This document shows positions 19,562 through 26,821 of a stretch of 64,000 nt of DNA, piece by piece (position 1 is the stretch's first letter; each line of letters begins with the position of its first letter). The notes below the pieces were generated by a model. The model was not told where the DNA came from. It worked only from the letters and a program-made list of their open reading frames with translations, and did not search any database. The position numbers were made by a program, and so were the translations under genes. Source of the stretch: Acinetobacter sp. TGL-Y2 (GTDB lineage: Bacteria > Pseudomonadota > Gammaproteobacteria > Pseudomonadales > Moraxellaceae); the NCBI RefSeq assembly GCF_001612555.1, contig NZ_CP015110.1:2542001-2606000 (forward strand), in the 5' to 3' direction.

Positions 19562-21043
19562 TTACAGTCCTTTGGTGGTGATTTTCATATGTTGAATCAA
19601 CACGCCATCAATCACAGCTGAACCTAAATTTTTAAAAGATGCTGTTGGTACTGCAGCATTTGGAGTTTGCGCTACAGGATTCATTGCACCAAAAGAAATA
19701 CCCATGGCATCAGAACCTTTATAGGCTTGAAGGCTATTTTTTTGTGGGTCATAAATGGTTGAACCAATCGTGATGCTACTGTGGGTGGCATTGGTTCCCT
19801 GATAGCCTGCTAAACCGTTATTGCCGCATTTGTAGACATTACAGGTTGATCCTGCATAGGTTGTCGAATTGGGATTGTCATAGTCGGTATAAATCTTTTG
19901 ATAAATTTCAGGTTTATTTGGGATACGCGTCAGCTCTAAGCTAAAGTTAGTTCCATCGGAGCCTAAAATAAGGGGCTGATACAGTGACCCTAAAACCAAA
20001 TTGGTATTCAAGTTATGAATAAATAACCCTTCATTAGCATCAAAAATCGGAGCGGCAGATGAATTATTAATTGCCGGTGTACTGAGTAATGAAGTATCGG
20101 TGGTTTCTCGAGTACTGAGGCGAAGGGTTTTAGTCCCAGGACTTGAACTTCTTAAATTTGCAGAATCACCACTATTGAGACGAACTAAGCCTGCGATCCC
20201 TAAAGTATTGTTATAAAACTCACTCATGCCTGCTGAGTTTTGAGCGCCTGCAAGGGTCTGAAAGACCTGTAGACGCGTGCCATTGATACTAAAGTCATTC
20301 CAAATGGCTTGTAAGCGTATCCGATTGGCACGAGAAGCATCGGACACGCCAGCACGCTCTCCCAAATGGTATAGATCAGTAGCACCTTCTTTTTTACTTG
20401 GATCAAGTGCAAAAGCATCTGCCCACATGGCAAGTTTCAAACGATAAGCATCTGCACCATCTGCAACTGTGGTCGGTAATGTGGTGTTATAAAGCGGTGC
20501 TTCAAACGCTAAGTAAGGCACTTGGCAACTGACATCAGCTTGGGCACAGTTTTTAGTCAAATCAAAGTTAGGGACTTGGTTTTCTGTTCCCACACGAATG
20601 AGCCAAGGGTTCGTTGCTGTACCCCATGAAGCGATTTTTGCATTGCTGTCAGATGCTGCTAGACGGTTATTATGGTTATTATCGGACTTAGACAGTGCCA
20701 AGCCATAGATAAAGATATCTGCTTTCCCAACCGAGTAATCTCCGCTATCCACTACCCCATTTTTATTGGTGTCTCGAGCAGCTGTAGTGAGTGGTCCTAC
20801 TGGAACCAAATGGATATAACCAGTGTCTTGACTACGATTCATAATGTCTGAAGCAGATGAATTTTCACCCTGAAATACAAAAAAAGCCTCTTGCGGTACC
20901 AAAGCAATGCCTTCACCAGTGGTCGAACTTAAGGTTTCATCAGACAGTGGCTGTAAAGCCAGTACATTTTGACAGGCACAGCAACTGATTAGCCCTGCAA
21001 ATAAAGCCTTTTTTACATTAAACGTATAATGGAGTGTAGTCAT
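19562..21043 (-). CDS. Exported protein with EF-hand-like loop (cluster member 4, first gene)
   Basis: Unknown function, 493 residues and first gene of the cluster. After a Cys-rich signal peptide the motif appears as LQPLSDETLSSTTGEGIAL. Residues 91-102 read DTNKNGVVDSGD, matching a calcium-binding EF-hand/dockerin-type loop, and another Asp/Asn-rich stretch (SDNNHNNRLAASDSN) follows at about 120-134. Two close cysteine pairs are present (CAQADVSC, CNVYKC). The C-terminus MKITTKGL resembles that of member 1 (LKVNIRGL). The composition fits a secreted or surface protein. A tentative relation to Fil/DUF6160 proteins is noted but unproven. Confidence 0.72.
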   Translation of the reverse strand: MTTLHYTFNVKKALFAGLISCCACQNVLALQPLSDETLSSTTGEGIALVPQEAFFVFQGENSSASDIMNRSQDTGYIHLVPVGPLTTAARDTNKNGVVDSGDYSVGKADIFIYGLALSKSDNNHNNRLAASDSNAKIASWGTATNPWLIRVGTENQVPNFDLTKNCAQADVSCQVPYLAFEAPLYNTTLPTTVADGADAYRLKLAMWADAFALDPSKKEGATDLYHLGERAGVSDASRANRIRLQAIWNDFSINGTRLQVFQTLAGAQNSAGMSEFYNNTLGIAGLVRLNSGDSANLRSSSPGTKTLRLSTRETTDTSLLSTPAINNSSAAPIFDANEGLFIHNLNTNLVLGSLYQPLILGSDGTNFSLELTRIPNKPEIYQKIYTDYDNPNSTTYAGSTCNVYKCGNNGLAGYQGTNATHSSITIGSTIYDPQKNSLQAYKGSDAMGISFGAMNPVAQTPNAAVPTASFKNLGSAVIDGVLIQHMKITTKGL

Positions 21044-21353
21044 CTTGACCTTCCTTATTTATACGATGCTCCGCACCATATTTTATATTTTTTAATTTCT
21101 AGATATTTCAGTTTAGTACAATTCAAGTAGATTCGAGCGAGAAGAAATCCATGCTTCTCTAATAATTTTAAAAATAGATCACACTTTATAATAATATAGA
21201 ACTTAAACTCGATAAGCAAAATAATGACACTTAGTTCTCTATTTTTCCGACAAATGAAAACTCTCTTTATTTCAAAAGCTTAAATTAATAAAATAAAAAA
21301 GCAAACTCGAAAGTTTGCTTTTTGTTGCAATATTCACACGATTAACCGTTGAA
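21044..21353. other. 310-bp gap: cluster promoter region and dcd terminator
   Basis: AT-rich. It holds the putative control region of the exported-protein cluster, including GATCACACTTTATA at 21177-21190 (shared with the region before 16180), and the dcd terminator at 21295-21323. I see no gene in it. Confidence 0.6.
21295..21323 (-). terminator. Intrinsic terminator after dcd
   Basis: GCAAACT and AGTTTGC form a 7-bp stem flanked by A/T runs; on the minus strand the hairpin is followed by TTTTTTATT. It lies 30 bp behind the dcd stop. Confidence 0.85.
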
Positions 21354-21923
21354 TTAGGTCTTTGGTAAAGTCACACCTGTTTGACCTTGATATTTACCAC
21401 CACGGTCTTTATACGAGGTTTCACACACTTCATCTGATTCAAAGAATAACATTTGTGCAACACCCTCTCCTGCATAAATACGCGCAGGCAGATTGGTGGT
21501 ATTTGAAAACTCTAAAGTCACGTGACCCTCCCATTCAGGCTCAAGTGGCGTCACATTCACAATGATACCGCAGCGTGCATAGGTCGATTTACCTAAACAT
21601 ACTGTCAATACATTACGTGGAATACGGAAGTACTCGACTGTACGGGCCAAAGCAAACGAATTCGGTGGAATAATACATACGTCTGCTTCAATATCGATAA
21701 AACTTTTTTCATCGAAATTTTTAGGGTCTACAATCACAGAATGAACGTTTGTAAACACTTTGAACTCACGCGCACAACGAACATCATACCCATAGCTTGA
21801 AACACCATAGGAAATGAGTTTTTGACCATTTCCATCTAAACGAACTTGGTTTTCTGCATACGGTTCAATCATGCCGTGATTTTCGCTCATTTCGCGAATC
21901 CAACGATCAGACTTAATTGCCAT
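21354..21923 (-). CDS. dcd: dCTP deaminase
   Basis: Converts dCTP to dUTP for thymidylate synthesis; cytosolic trimer of 189 residues, the usual length. The family signatures are visible: [17 protein letters not shown] at the N-terminus, the nucleotide-binding segment [19 protein letters not shown], the catalytic Glu in [11 protein letters not shown], and the C-terminal lid [13 protein letters not shown]. It stands alone with its own terminator and is not in an operon with its neighbours. Confidence 0.96.
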   Translation of the reverse strand: MAIKSDRWIREMSENHGMIEPYAENQVRLDGNGQKLISYGVSSYGYDVRCAREFKVFTNVHSVIVDPKNFDEKSFIDIEADVCIIPPNSFALARTVEYFRIPRNVLTVCLGKSTYARCGIIVNVTPLEPEWEGHVTLEFSNTTNLPARIYAGEGVAQMLFFESDEVCETSYKDRGGKYQGQTGVTLPKT

Positions 21924-22059
21924 GTTTATATTCCCAAAATACTGATTTCAATTACTGCGCTGTACTTTAACTGAATTTCTAAGGAATAGAAATAAGCAAG
22001 TCTATAACTGCATGTCGCTTAATTCTATATGGCCGTATCCTACTTTTATTCTGCACAAA

Positions 22060-22653
22060 TTACAGGCTTAAAATAGCCGAATAACTTAAGGGAATTGAAA
22101 AACTCATGAGTACCAAAGATGCAGTTTTTTGCATATTGGATTGATTCAGCCATTTGATTTTATTGTTGGCCAGTATTGAACCAATAAATGTCCAAAAAAA
22201 GGCAATCGGCACAATCAAAAGCAAAAAGGTCAGCATATGCGATACATAATAATCTGCACTTCGCCATGCAATCGTAGGGAAAATGGCTGACGCGAATAAA
22301 AGGGCTTTGGGGTTTAACAGTGTAGCGAAGAAAAGTTCGCGTGCACGAATACTGGGTTGTAAAAAACTCTGTTCAACATTGGCCGTTCGCCACAATTTAA
22401 TCGCAAGATATAAAATATAGCCTGCACTGAATAATTTTAAAATCGTAGGAAGAAGCGGTAAATGGCCACTGACTTTACCAATTAAGAAGCCCCAAAAGGT
22501 AATTGAAATCAGATACCCAATTGCTTCTGCAGGAATTAAAGCGGTAGATTTACGCATGCCCACCTGTATACCAGATGAAGCTAAAAGGGTGTTGGTTGGG
22601 CCAGGGGTGAGTAAAATTGTCACCACTAAGCCGACAAATAGCCATGAAATCAT
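22060..22653 (-). CDS. LysE/RhtB-family amino-acid exporter
   Basis: Inner-membrane exporter of the LysE/RhtB superfamily, 197 residues with about six hydrophobic helices. The N-terminal signature LLTPGPTNTLLASSGIQVG is clear. I chose the ATG at 22653 (MISWLFVG), because GTGAGG lies 6 nt before it and the family normally starts about 15-20 residues before the PGP motif. An ATG 16 codons upstream (22701) has no good ribosome-binding site. Substrate unknown; members export Lys, Arg, Thr, homoserine or homoserine lactones. A second, distant family member lies at 33,231. Confidence 0.86.
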   Translation of the reverse strand: MISWLFVGLVVTILLTPGPTNTLLASSGIQVGMRKSTALIPAEAIGYLISITFWGFLIGKVSGHLPLLPTILKLFSAGYILYLAIKLWRTANVEQSFLQPSIRARELFFATLLNPKALLFASAIFPTIAWRSADYYVSHMLTFLLLIVPIAFFWTFIGSILANNKIKWLNQSNMQKTASLVLMSFSIPLSYSAILSL

Positions 22654-22881
22654 AACTGACCTCACTATAGAATCCATGCAGATTAATTCAGTTGTTTTCA
22701 CTTAGCAAAATATTCTTTGTGAGCATATTTTTCAAGAGTTTAAAAAAACCTGAATTTTTAAATATTACAAACACTTGAGCTTTTAATTTATTTTATACGA
22801 CTCAGTCATCTATGGGTATAGGCAAGATCATTATGAGCCTTAAAAGCAGATTAAACCGATATGATTGAATATATTGAATAT

Positions 22882-22910
22882 AAAAAAGAGAACGTTAAGC
22901 TCTCTTTTTT
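22882..22910 (-). terminator. Intrinsic terminator after the small exported protein
   Basis: On the minus strand AAAGAGAGC pairs with GTTCTCTTT and is followed by a T run, 16 bp behind the stop of the 22926 gene. Confidence 0.8.
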
Positions 22911-22925
22911 GATCTTTTAAGAATC

Positions 22926-23096
22926 TTATTTTTGCGTATCGGCAGCCGTCATTGATTCTTGCTCTGTCACCACAGCTTTATCATTCGCTGTAAATGCTTC
23001 AGGGAAATCAACTTGATTGATAATCGCAGCAGTCGCTGGAACAGAAACTGATGTTAAAGCAAACAACGCAACTGCTAAATATTTTTGAATACGCAT
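22926..23096 (-). CDS. Small exported protein, unknown function
   Basis: A 56-residue protein: MRIQKYLAVALFALTSVSVP is a good signal peptide with a probable cut after ATA, leaving a short acidic peptide (IINQVDFPEAFTANDKAVV and so on). The ATG at 23096 is preferred over a TTG four codons upstream, with GAGAA as a weak ribosome-binding site. It has its own terminator. No function is suggested by sequence or neighbours; it may be a small periplasmic protein. Confidence 0.6.
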   Translation of the reverse strand: MRIQKYLAVALFALTSVSVPATAAIINQVDFPEAFTANDKAVVTEQESMTAADTQK

Positions 23097-23228
23097 ATCA
23101 TTTCTCAAACATTGATCACTGGGAGTACTGTATTGTAGGAATTAAAATTAGAGTAAATAATCCTAAAATGATTAAATCTGCAACCGTTCATCAGAGAAAG
23201 TAGATAAATTGGATTTAAATTTTAGTTT

Positions 23229-23256
23229 AAAAAAGCCCAATCGAAATTGAGCTTAA
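23229..23256 (-). terminator. Possible terminator after mrp
   Basis: On the minus strand GCTCAATT pairs with AATTGGGC-like sequence (one or two G-U pairs) and is followed by TTTTTT. It lies about 70 bp behind the mrp stop. Confidence 0.55.
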
Positions 23257-23323
23257 AAGTAGCAGATTCCATTACGTTATCAACGTTGAATCAATTCTCG
23301 ATGAAGTCTTTATGTATGCCGCA

Positions 23324-24616
23324 TTAGAAAATACGATTTTGATCTTTAGTCTCTTGCGGTAATTGTGCTGCAATTTTCTCCGCAATCGCCATATAACTTT
23401 CAGCAGCATCATCACCTGCAATGACAGAAGGTTTGCCAGCATCGGCATGCTCACGAATTTGTGCATTGAGCGGTAGACGACCGAGTAATGGAATATCATA
23501 TTGTTCAGAGATTTTGTCTCCTCCCCCTGTACCAAAGATTTGTTCCTCATGACCGCAGTTTGAACAAATGTGCGTTGACATGTTTTCAATCACGCCCATC
23601 ACGGGAATGCCCACACGATTAAACAATTCAATACCCTTAACAGCATCAAGTAATGCAACGTTTTGCGGCGTGGTTACAATCACAGCTCCCGTCACTGGAA
23701 TACGTTGTGCCAACGTCAGCTGAATATCCCCTGTGCCCGGCGGCATATCAATCATTAACACATCAAGGTCAGGCCATAAGGTTTGATTGAACAGTTGCAT
23801 CAGTGCGCCCGTTGCTTTTGGTCCACGCCATGCAACAGGGGTATTGTTATCACCTGTTAAATGTCCAATTGAGAGAACCGCCATACCATATGCTTCAATT
23901 GGGACAAACTGTTCAGCCTCAATCATGGGTGTGCGCCCAGCATTGCCGAGCATGGTCGGAATACTTGGACCATAAATGTCTGCATCTAGTACTCCCACTT
24001 TCAAACCTTGTTTTTGAAGTGCAAGAGCAAGGTTCACAGTAGTGGTCGATTTACCTACACCACCTTTACCCGAAGACACCAAAACCACATGTTTAATCCG
24101 AGGATGTTTAGGCACATCTCGCTGCTGTGGTGCGGCTTTTCGAATAGGTGGATTATTTGGATCAGGCTCTTCTACCTTCACTGCAGTAGGTGCGGTAGTT
24201 GCAGATGCATCCACTACAGGAGGTAAATGTGGTTTTTCTGATCCTACTTGCGCTTGAGGTTCCGTTACGCAACTTTCCCCTGCAGCATGCTGATGACCAC
24301 AACCACCTGTCGTACTTTTGCTTGATTTTTGACCCGTTTTCTGCTGTATGACATGCATGTTGAGTTCTTGAATACCAAAGGGCTCTAAAGCATCTGCTAA
24401 ATCATCATGGATTTTTTGCAAATCGTTTGCTTCTGACGGCGATGTGTTGATCGTAATTTGTAATACACGACCTTCAACGTTGACTTGAGTAATTCGATCT
24501 TTGAGTGCGTCGTTGGAATTTGGCAATAAATAGCTTTGCAAAATGCTTTGGACTTCTTCTTCATTCACTTCTTGAGCAGGTGAAAACACAGATTTTAGGG
24601 AAGAAAGCCACGACAT
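23324..24616 (-). CDS. mrp: Mrp/ApbC Fe-S cluster carrier ATPase
   Basis: P-loop ATPase of the Mrp/NBP35 family that binds and hands on Fe-S clusters. It has 430 residues, somewhat longer than the E. coli protein. The N-terminal MIP18/DUF59-like domain (about 1-95) is followed by a Cys/His- and Pro-rich linker, then the deviant Walker A SSGKGGVGKSTTTVNLALAL. Other motifs are DADIYGPSIPTMLG and DMPPGTGDIQLTL, and the cluster-binding CxxC pair in HICSNCGHEEQIFG. In many gamma-proteobacteria it is divergent from metG; here two other genes lie between them. It may support loading of the many Fe-S subunits of complex I in this window, which is inference. Confidence 0.94.
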   Translation of the reverse strand: MSWLSSLKSVFSPAQEVNEEEVQSILQSYLLPNSNDALKDRITQVNVEGRVLQITINTSPSEANDLQKIHDDLADALEPFGIQELNMHVIQQKTGQKSSKSTTGGCGHQHAAGESCVTEPQAQVGSEKPHLPPVVDASATTAPTAVKVEEPDPNNPPIRKAAPQQRDVPKHPRIKHVVLVSSGKGGVGKSTTTVNLALALQKQGLKVGVLDADIYGPSIPTMLGNAGRTPMIEAEQFVPIEAYGMAVLSIGHLTGDNNTPVAWRGPKATGALMQLFNQTLWPDLDVLMIDMPPGTGDIQLTLAQRIPVTGAVIVTTPQNVALLDAVKGIELFNRVGIPVMGVIENMSTHICSNCGHEEQIFGTGGGDKISEQYDIPLLGRLPLNAQIREHADAGKPSVIAGDDAAESYMAIAEKIAAQLPQETKDQNRIF

Positions 24617-25103
24617 AATTTTGCTCCAAAACCAACATACAGTTTAAACCGTTCGTTTAACGGCTCTTTGACACAGTTTAAATCAACTTGCAGCTTAAAT
24701 CTCGAATGGATTCATTAATCCGAGCAAAAAGGTTGGTTTAGTTGAGTCTTTTCAGAATTAAAACTCAGCAATCTTCTAGCGCGATGAAATCAACCATTGG
24801 GACGTATGCATATCAAAAGCTCAATGTTATGACCTATGCCAATGATATTATTCAATTTTTTATTCCACCACAGTGTTTTAAGATCAAGGCGCAACATTAA
24901 AGGGCAACAAAAAGCCAGTTAAGACACGCAGCGATATTCATCTGGCGATGAAATAAAAAATAAAGTGGATAATAAGTGTCCGTATGAAATGTGAAAAAGG
25001 AGCGATTTTTCAATCACTCCTTTTGAGTTTTATCATTCAACTTAAGCCTGTTTATTATTCAACTTAAGTCTAAATGGTAAAATAAAGTCTAACAGCTCAA
25101 GCA
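24617..25103. other. 487-bp gap: mrp upstream region and a terminator
   Basis: No convincing gene. It holds a terminator for the 25104 gene at 24994-25025. A short hairpin (CCGTT and AACGG arms, 24650-24664) lies just upstream of mrp. A 22-codon open stretch ending in a stop near 24,950 (ATLKGNKKPVKTRSDIHLAMK) has no start and could be a gene remnant or chance. Confidence 0.5.
24994..25025 (-). terminator. Intrinsic terminator after the LEA-like gene
   Basis: AAAAGGAG pairs with CTCCTTTT and GATT with AATC inside it, with a TTTC loop; T-rich on the minus-strand exit. It lies about 80 bp behind the stop of the gene ending at 25104. Confidence 0.7.
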
Positions 25104-25601
25104 TTAAGCTTTGTCATTGCCTTTGAATTTGTTTAATGTTTCTGTTGCCTTCTTCTTCAAATCATCAAATTTTTCTGTGGCTTGAACTTTAAGCTCATCG
25201 AGTTTCACCGAAGCATCATGTTTAAGCTCAGTGGCTTTAAGCTTTGCCTCATCCAATTTTTGACTGGCTTCAGTTTTTAAATGATCAAATTTCTCATGTG
25301 CTTGGTCTTTCAAGTCAGCGGCCTTGATCTTTGCCTCATCGACTTTGGTCTTTGCTTGATCGACTTTGTCTTCTGTTGCAGCTTTGTTTTCCGCGTGCTT
25401 AGCTTCAGTGTCTCGTTTTAACTCATCTAGCTTTTTCTCGCCTTCAAGCTTGGCTTCCTTAGCCGAATGTTTTAAATCATTCAACGCTTTTTCACCACCG
25501 AGTTTTGCTTCTTGTGTTTTATGCTTAATGTCGTCACCGAGTTCTGATGCTTTGTTCTTCACGTCGTTCTTTAAGTCATTTAATGGTTTATCGTTTGTCA
25601 T
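25104..25601 (-). CDS. LEA/hydrophilin-like repeat protein
   Basis: A very hydrophilic protein of 165 residues, made of imperfect heptad/11-residue repeats of the type LKxxAxEKFDxLKxKA and rich in Lys, Asp, Glu and Ala. There is no Cys or Trp and almost no aromatic residue except Phe. The composition matches group-3 LEA proteins and bacterial hydrophilins, which protect cells during drying. Hydrophilins of this kind (DtpA/DtpB) are reported in Acinetobacter baumannii; identity with them is not established here. The ATG at 25601 (MTNDKPLND) has GAGGG nine bases upstream, and the longer reading frame upstream (to 25685) lacks such a site. Likely cytosolic and stress-induced. Confidence 0.72.
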   Translation of the reverse strand: MTNDKPLNDLKNDVKNKASELGDDIKHKTQEAKLGGEKALNDLKHSAKEAKLEGEKKLDELKRDTEAKHAENKAATEDKVDQAKTKVDEAKIKAADLKDQAHEKFDHLKTEASQKLDEAKLKATELKHDASVKLDELKVQATEKFDDLKKKATETLNKFKGNDKA

Positions 25602-25751
25602 TATTTTGCCCTCAGCGCTAGTTATATTGTCTAACAATATGTACACAGTACAGTGATTTTTAAAGATGAAGTGCAAAACTATCAATTAGACACAATTGAG
25701 CTACAGAACGTAGCGTTATGGATAAAAGCTGAAACGAAATTTTTATTTTCC

Positions 25752-25792
25752 AAAAAAAAAGAAGTGAACTTAGTGGTCTCACTTCATTTTTT
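25752..25792 (-). terminator. Intrinsic terminator after the 25821 gene
   Basis: GAAGTGA (25761-25767) pairs with TCACTTC (25779-25785), with A and T runs outside. On the minus strand it ends in a long T run and lies behind the stop at 25821. Confidence 0.82.
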
Positions 25793-25820
25793 CTCTTATT
25801 TTATGACTTGCGTCATACCA

Positions 25821-26651
25821 TTACTTTCTTAAGGTACTCATAAAGCTGATCGCAGAGAACAACCAAATAAACAAAACAAAGCTTCGTTCTTGAGTGAAAT
25901 GATTCACATCTGTACCATGCAAAATATTATGGCGCGTCATAGTTACCGTTGAGCTACTGTCCATTTTGTAAGCCGCAATTTCTGCAAAATAACGATTCAG
26001 CTCAGAGGCAATTTTGGCTTTATGCCACAAGCTTTTAATTTCATTGCCTTTCAAACCCGGTACAATTTTATAAACATCGACAAACTTGGTGTCGTTTTGC
26101 TTTAAATACTCTTGCGCAATTAAAACGTCGGTCAGCAAACCTTCTAACTGACCGTATAAAAGTGGAATACAGCCTGCAAAATAATGGTGCTCGTACAGTT
26201 TAAATGCTTCTTGAAGGACTACACGGCGCTGGGCTTTATGCTCACCAATTTCTAAGGCATCAAAAGCCGTCAAAAGTTGTGCTTGGAAGTAATCTGTATT
26301 GATCAAATCTAATAGGTTAAAGCGGTTTAAATCTGCTTCATTTTGCTCAATCAACTTCCAAAAATGCATAAAATTTAATGCATCATTGGCAACTTTGGCA
26401 TCGGTCGGTTGATCCAGCTCCTCCATCAACACTTTAAAATAAGGTTCATTCTGAGAAAATGCATTTAAAGTTTTGATCACATAACCATGCTCGGTGGCAT
26501 TTAAGCTGTTTAAATAGTCATTGGCTTCCGCCAAGATCATTTTACCCAGTGGCTTAACATGCTGATGCTGCGGAATACGGGTCACTTCACGATCAAATTC
26601 ATCTTCCTCAAATTTATCTGCTTTAAAATCATCAAAATTGTCATTGATCAT
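25821..26651 (-). CDS. Unknown cytoplasmic protein, acidic N-terminus
   Basis: A 276-residue protein that I do not recognise. The first 25 residues are Asp/Glu/Phe-rich (INDNFDDFKADKFEEDEFDR). The remainder looks all-helical and soluble, with segments such as YEHHYFAGCIPLLYGQLEGL and a hydrophobic C-terminal stretch (FVLFIWLFSAISFMSTL) that could be a membrane anchor. The middle (ILHGTDVNHFT) recalls proteins with a HEPN/abortive-type R-x4-6-H pattern: TRHNILHG contains RHNILH, fitting R-x4-H. This is only suggestive. It has its own terminator and is divergent from metG. Confidence 0.65.
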   Translation of the reverse strand: MINDNFDDFKADKFEEDEFDREVTRIPQHQHVKPLGKMILAEANDYLNSLNATEHGYVIKTLNAFSQNEPYFKVLMEELDQPTDAKVANDALNFMHFWKLIEQNEADLNRFNLLDLINTDYFQAQLLTAFDALEIGEHKAQRRVVLQEAFKLYEHHYFAGCIPLLYGQLEGLLTDVLIAQEYLKQNDTKFVDVYKIVPGLKGNEIKSLWHKAKIASELNRYFAEIAAYKMDSSSTVTMTRHNILHGTDVNHFTQERSFVLFIWLFSAISFMSTLRK

Positions 26652-26750
26652 GGCTGCTTACTCATCTACATCATTTTAGCTTAGTATTATCGCTGTTAAT
26701 GCGTGTTGAATATATAAAAATTTAGTTTTAAACAGAATTCAGCTATTCCG

Positions 26751-26781
26751 TTGTGCATCTGTCATGCAAGTCATGTAAAAT
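26751..26781 (+). promoter_or_regulatory. Possible metG promoter
   Basis: TTGTGC (26751) and TAAAAT (26776) with a 19-bp spacer lie 41 bp before the metG start. The spacing is longer than ideal. Confidence 0.35.
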
Positions 26782-26821
26782 CATTCACCTTGCATAAAAG
26801 ACGAATGAGAGAGTTATATCC

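Noticed and set aside
24620..24960. tRNA or other structured RNA between mrp and the LEA-like gene
   Set aside because: Only short stems of about 5 bp are visible and no cloverleaf could be traced.
25366..25656. Plus-strand reading frame of 96 codons, hydrophobic and Ser-rich
   Set aside because: It is the complement of the LEA-like repeats; the regular pattern comes from them.
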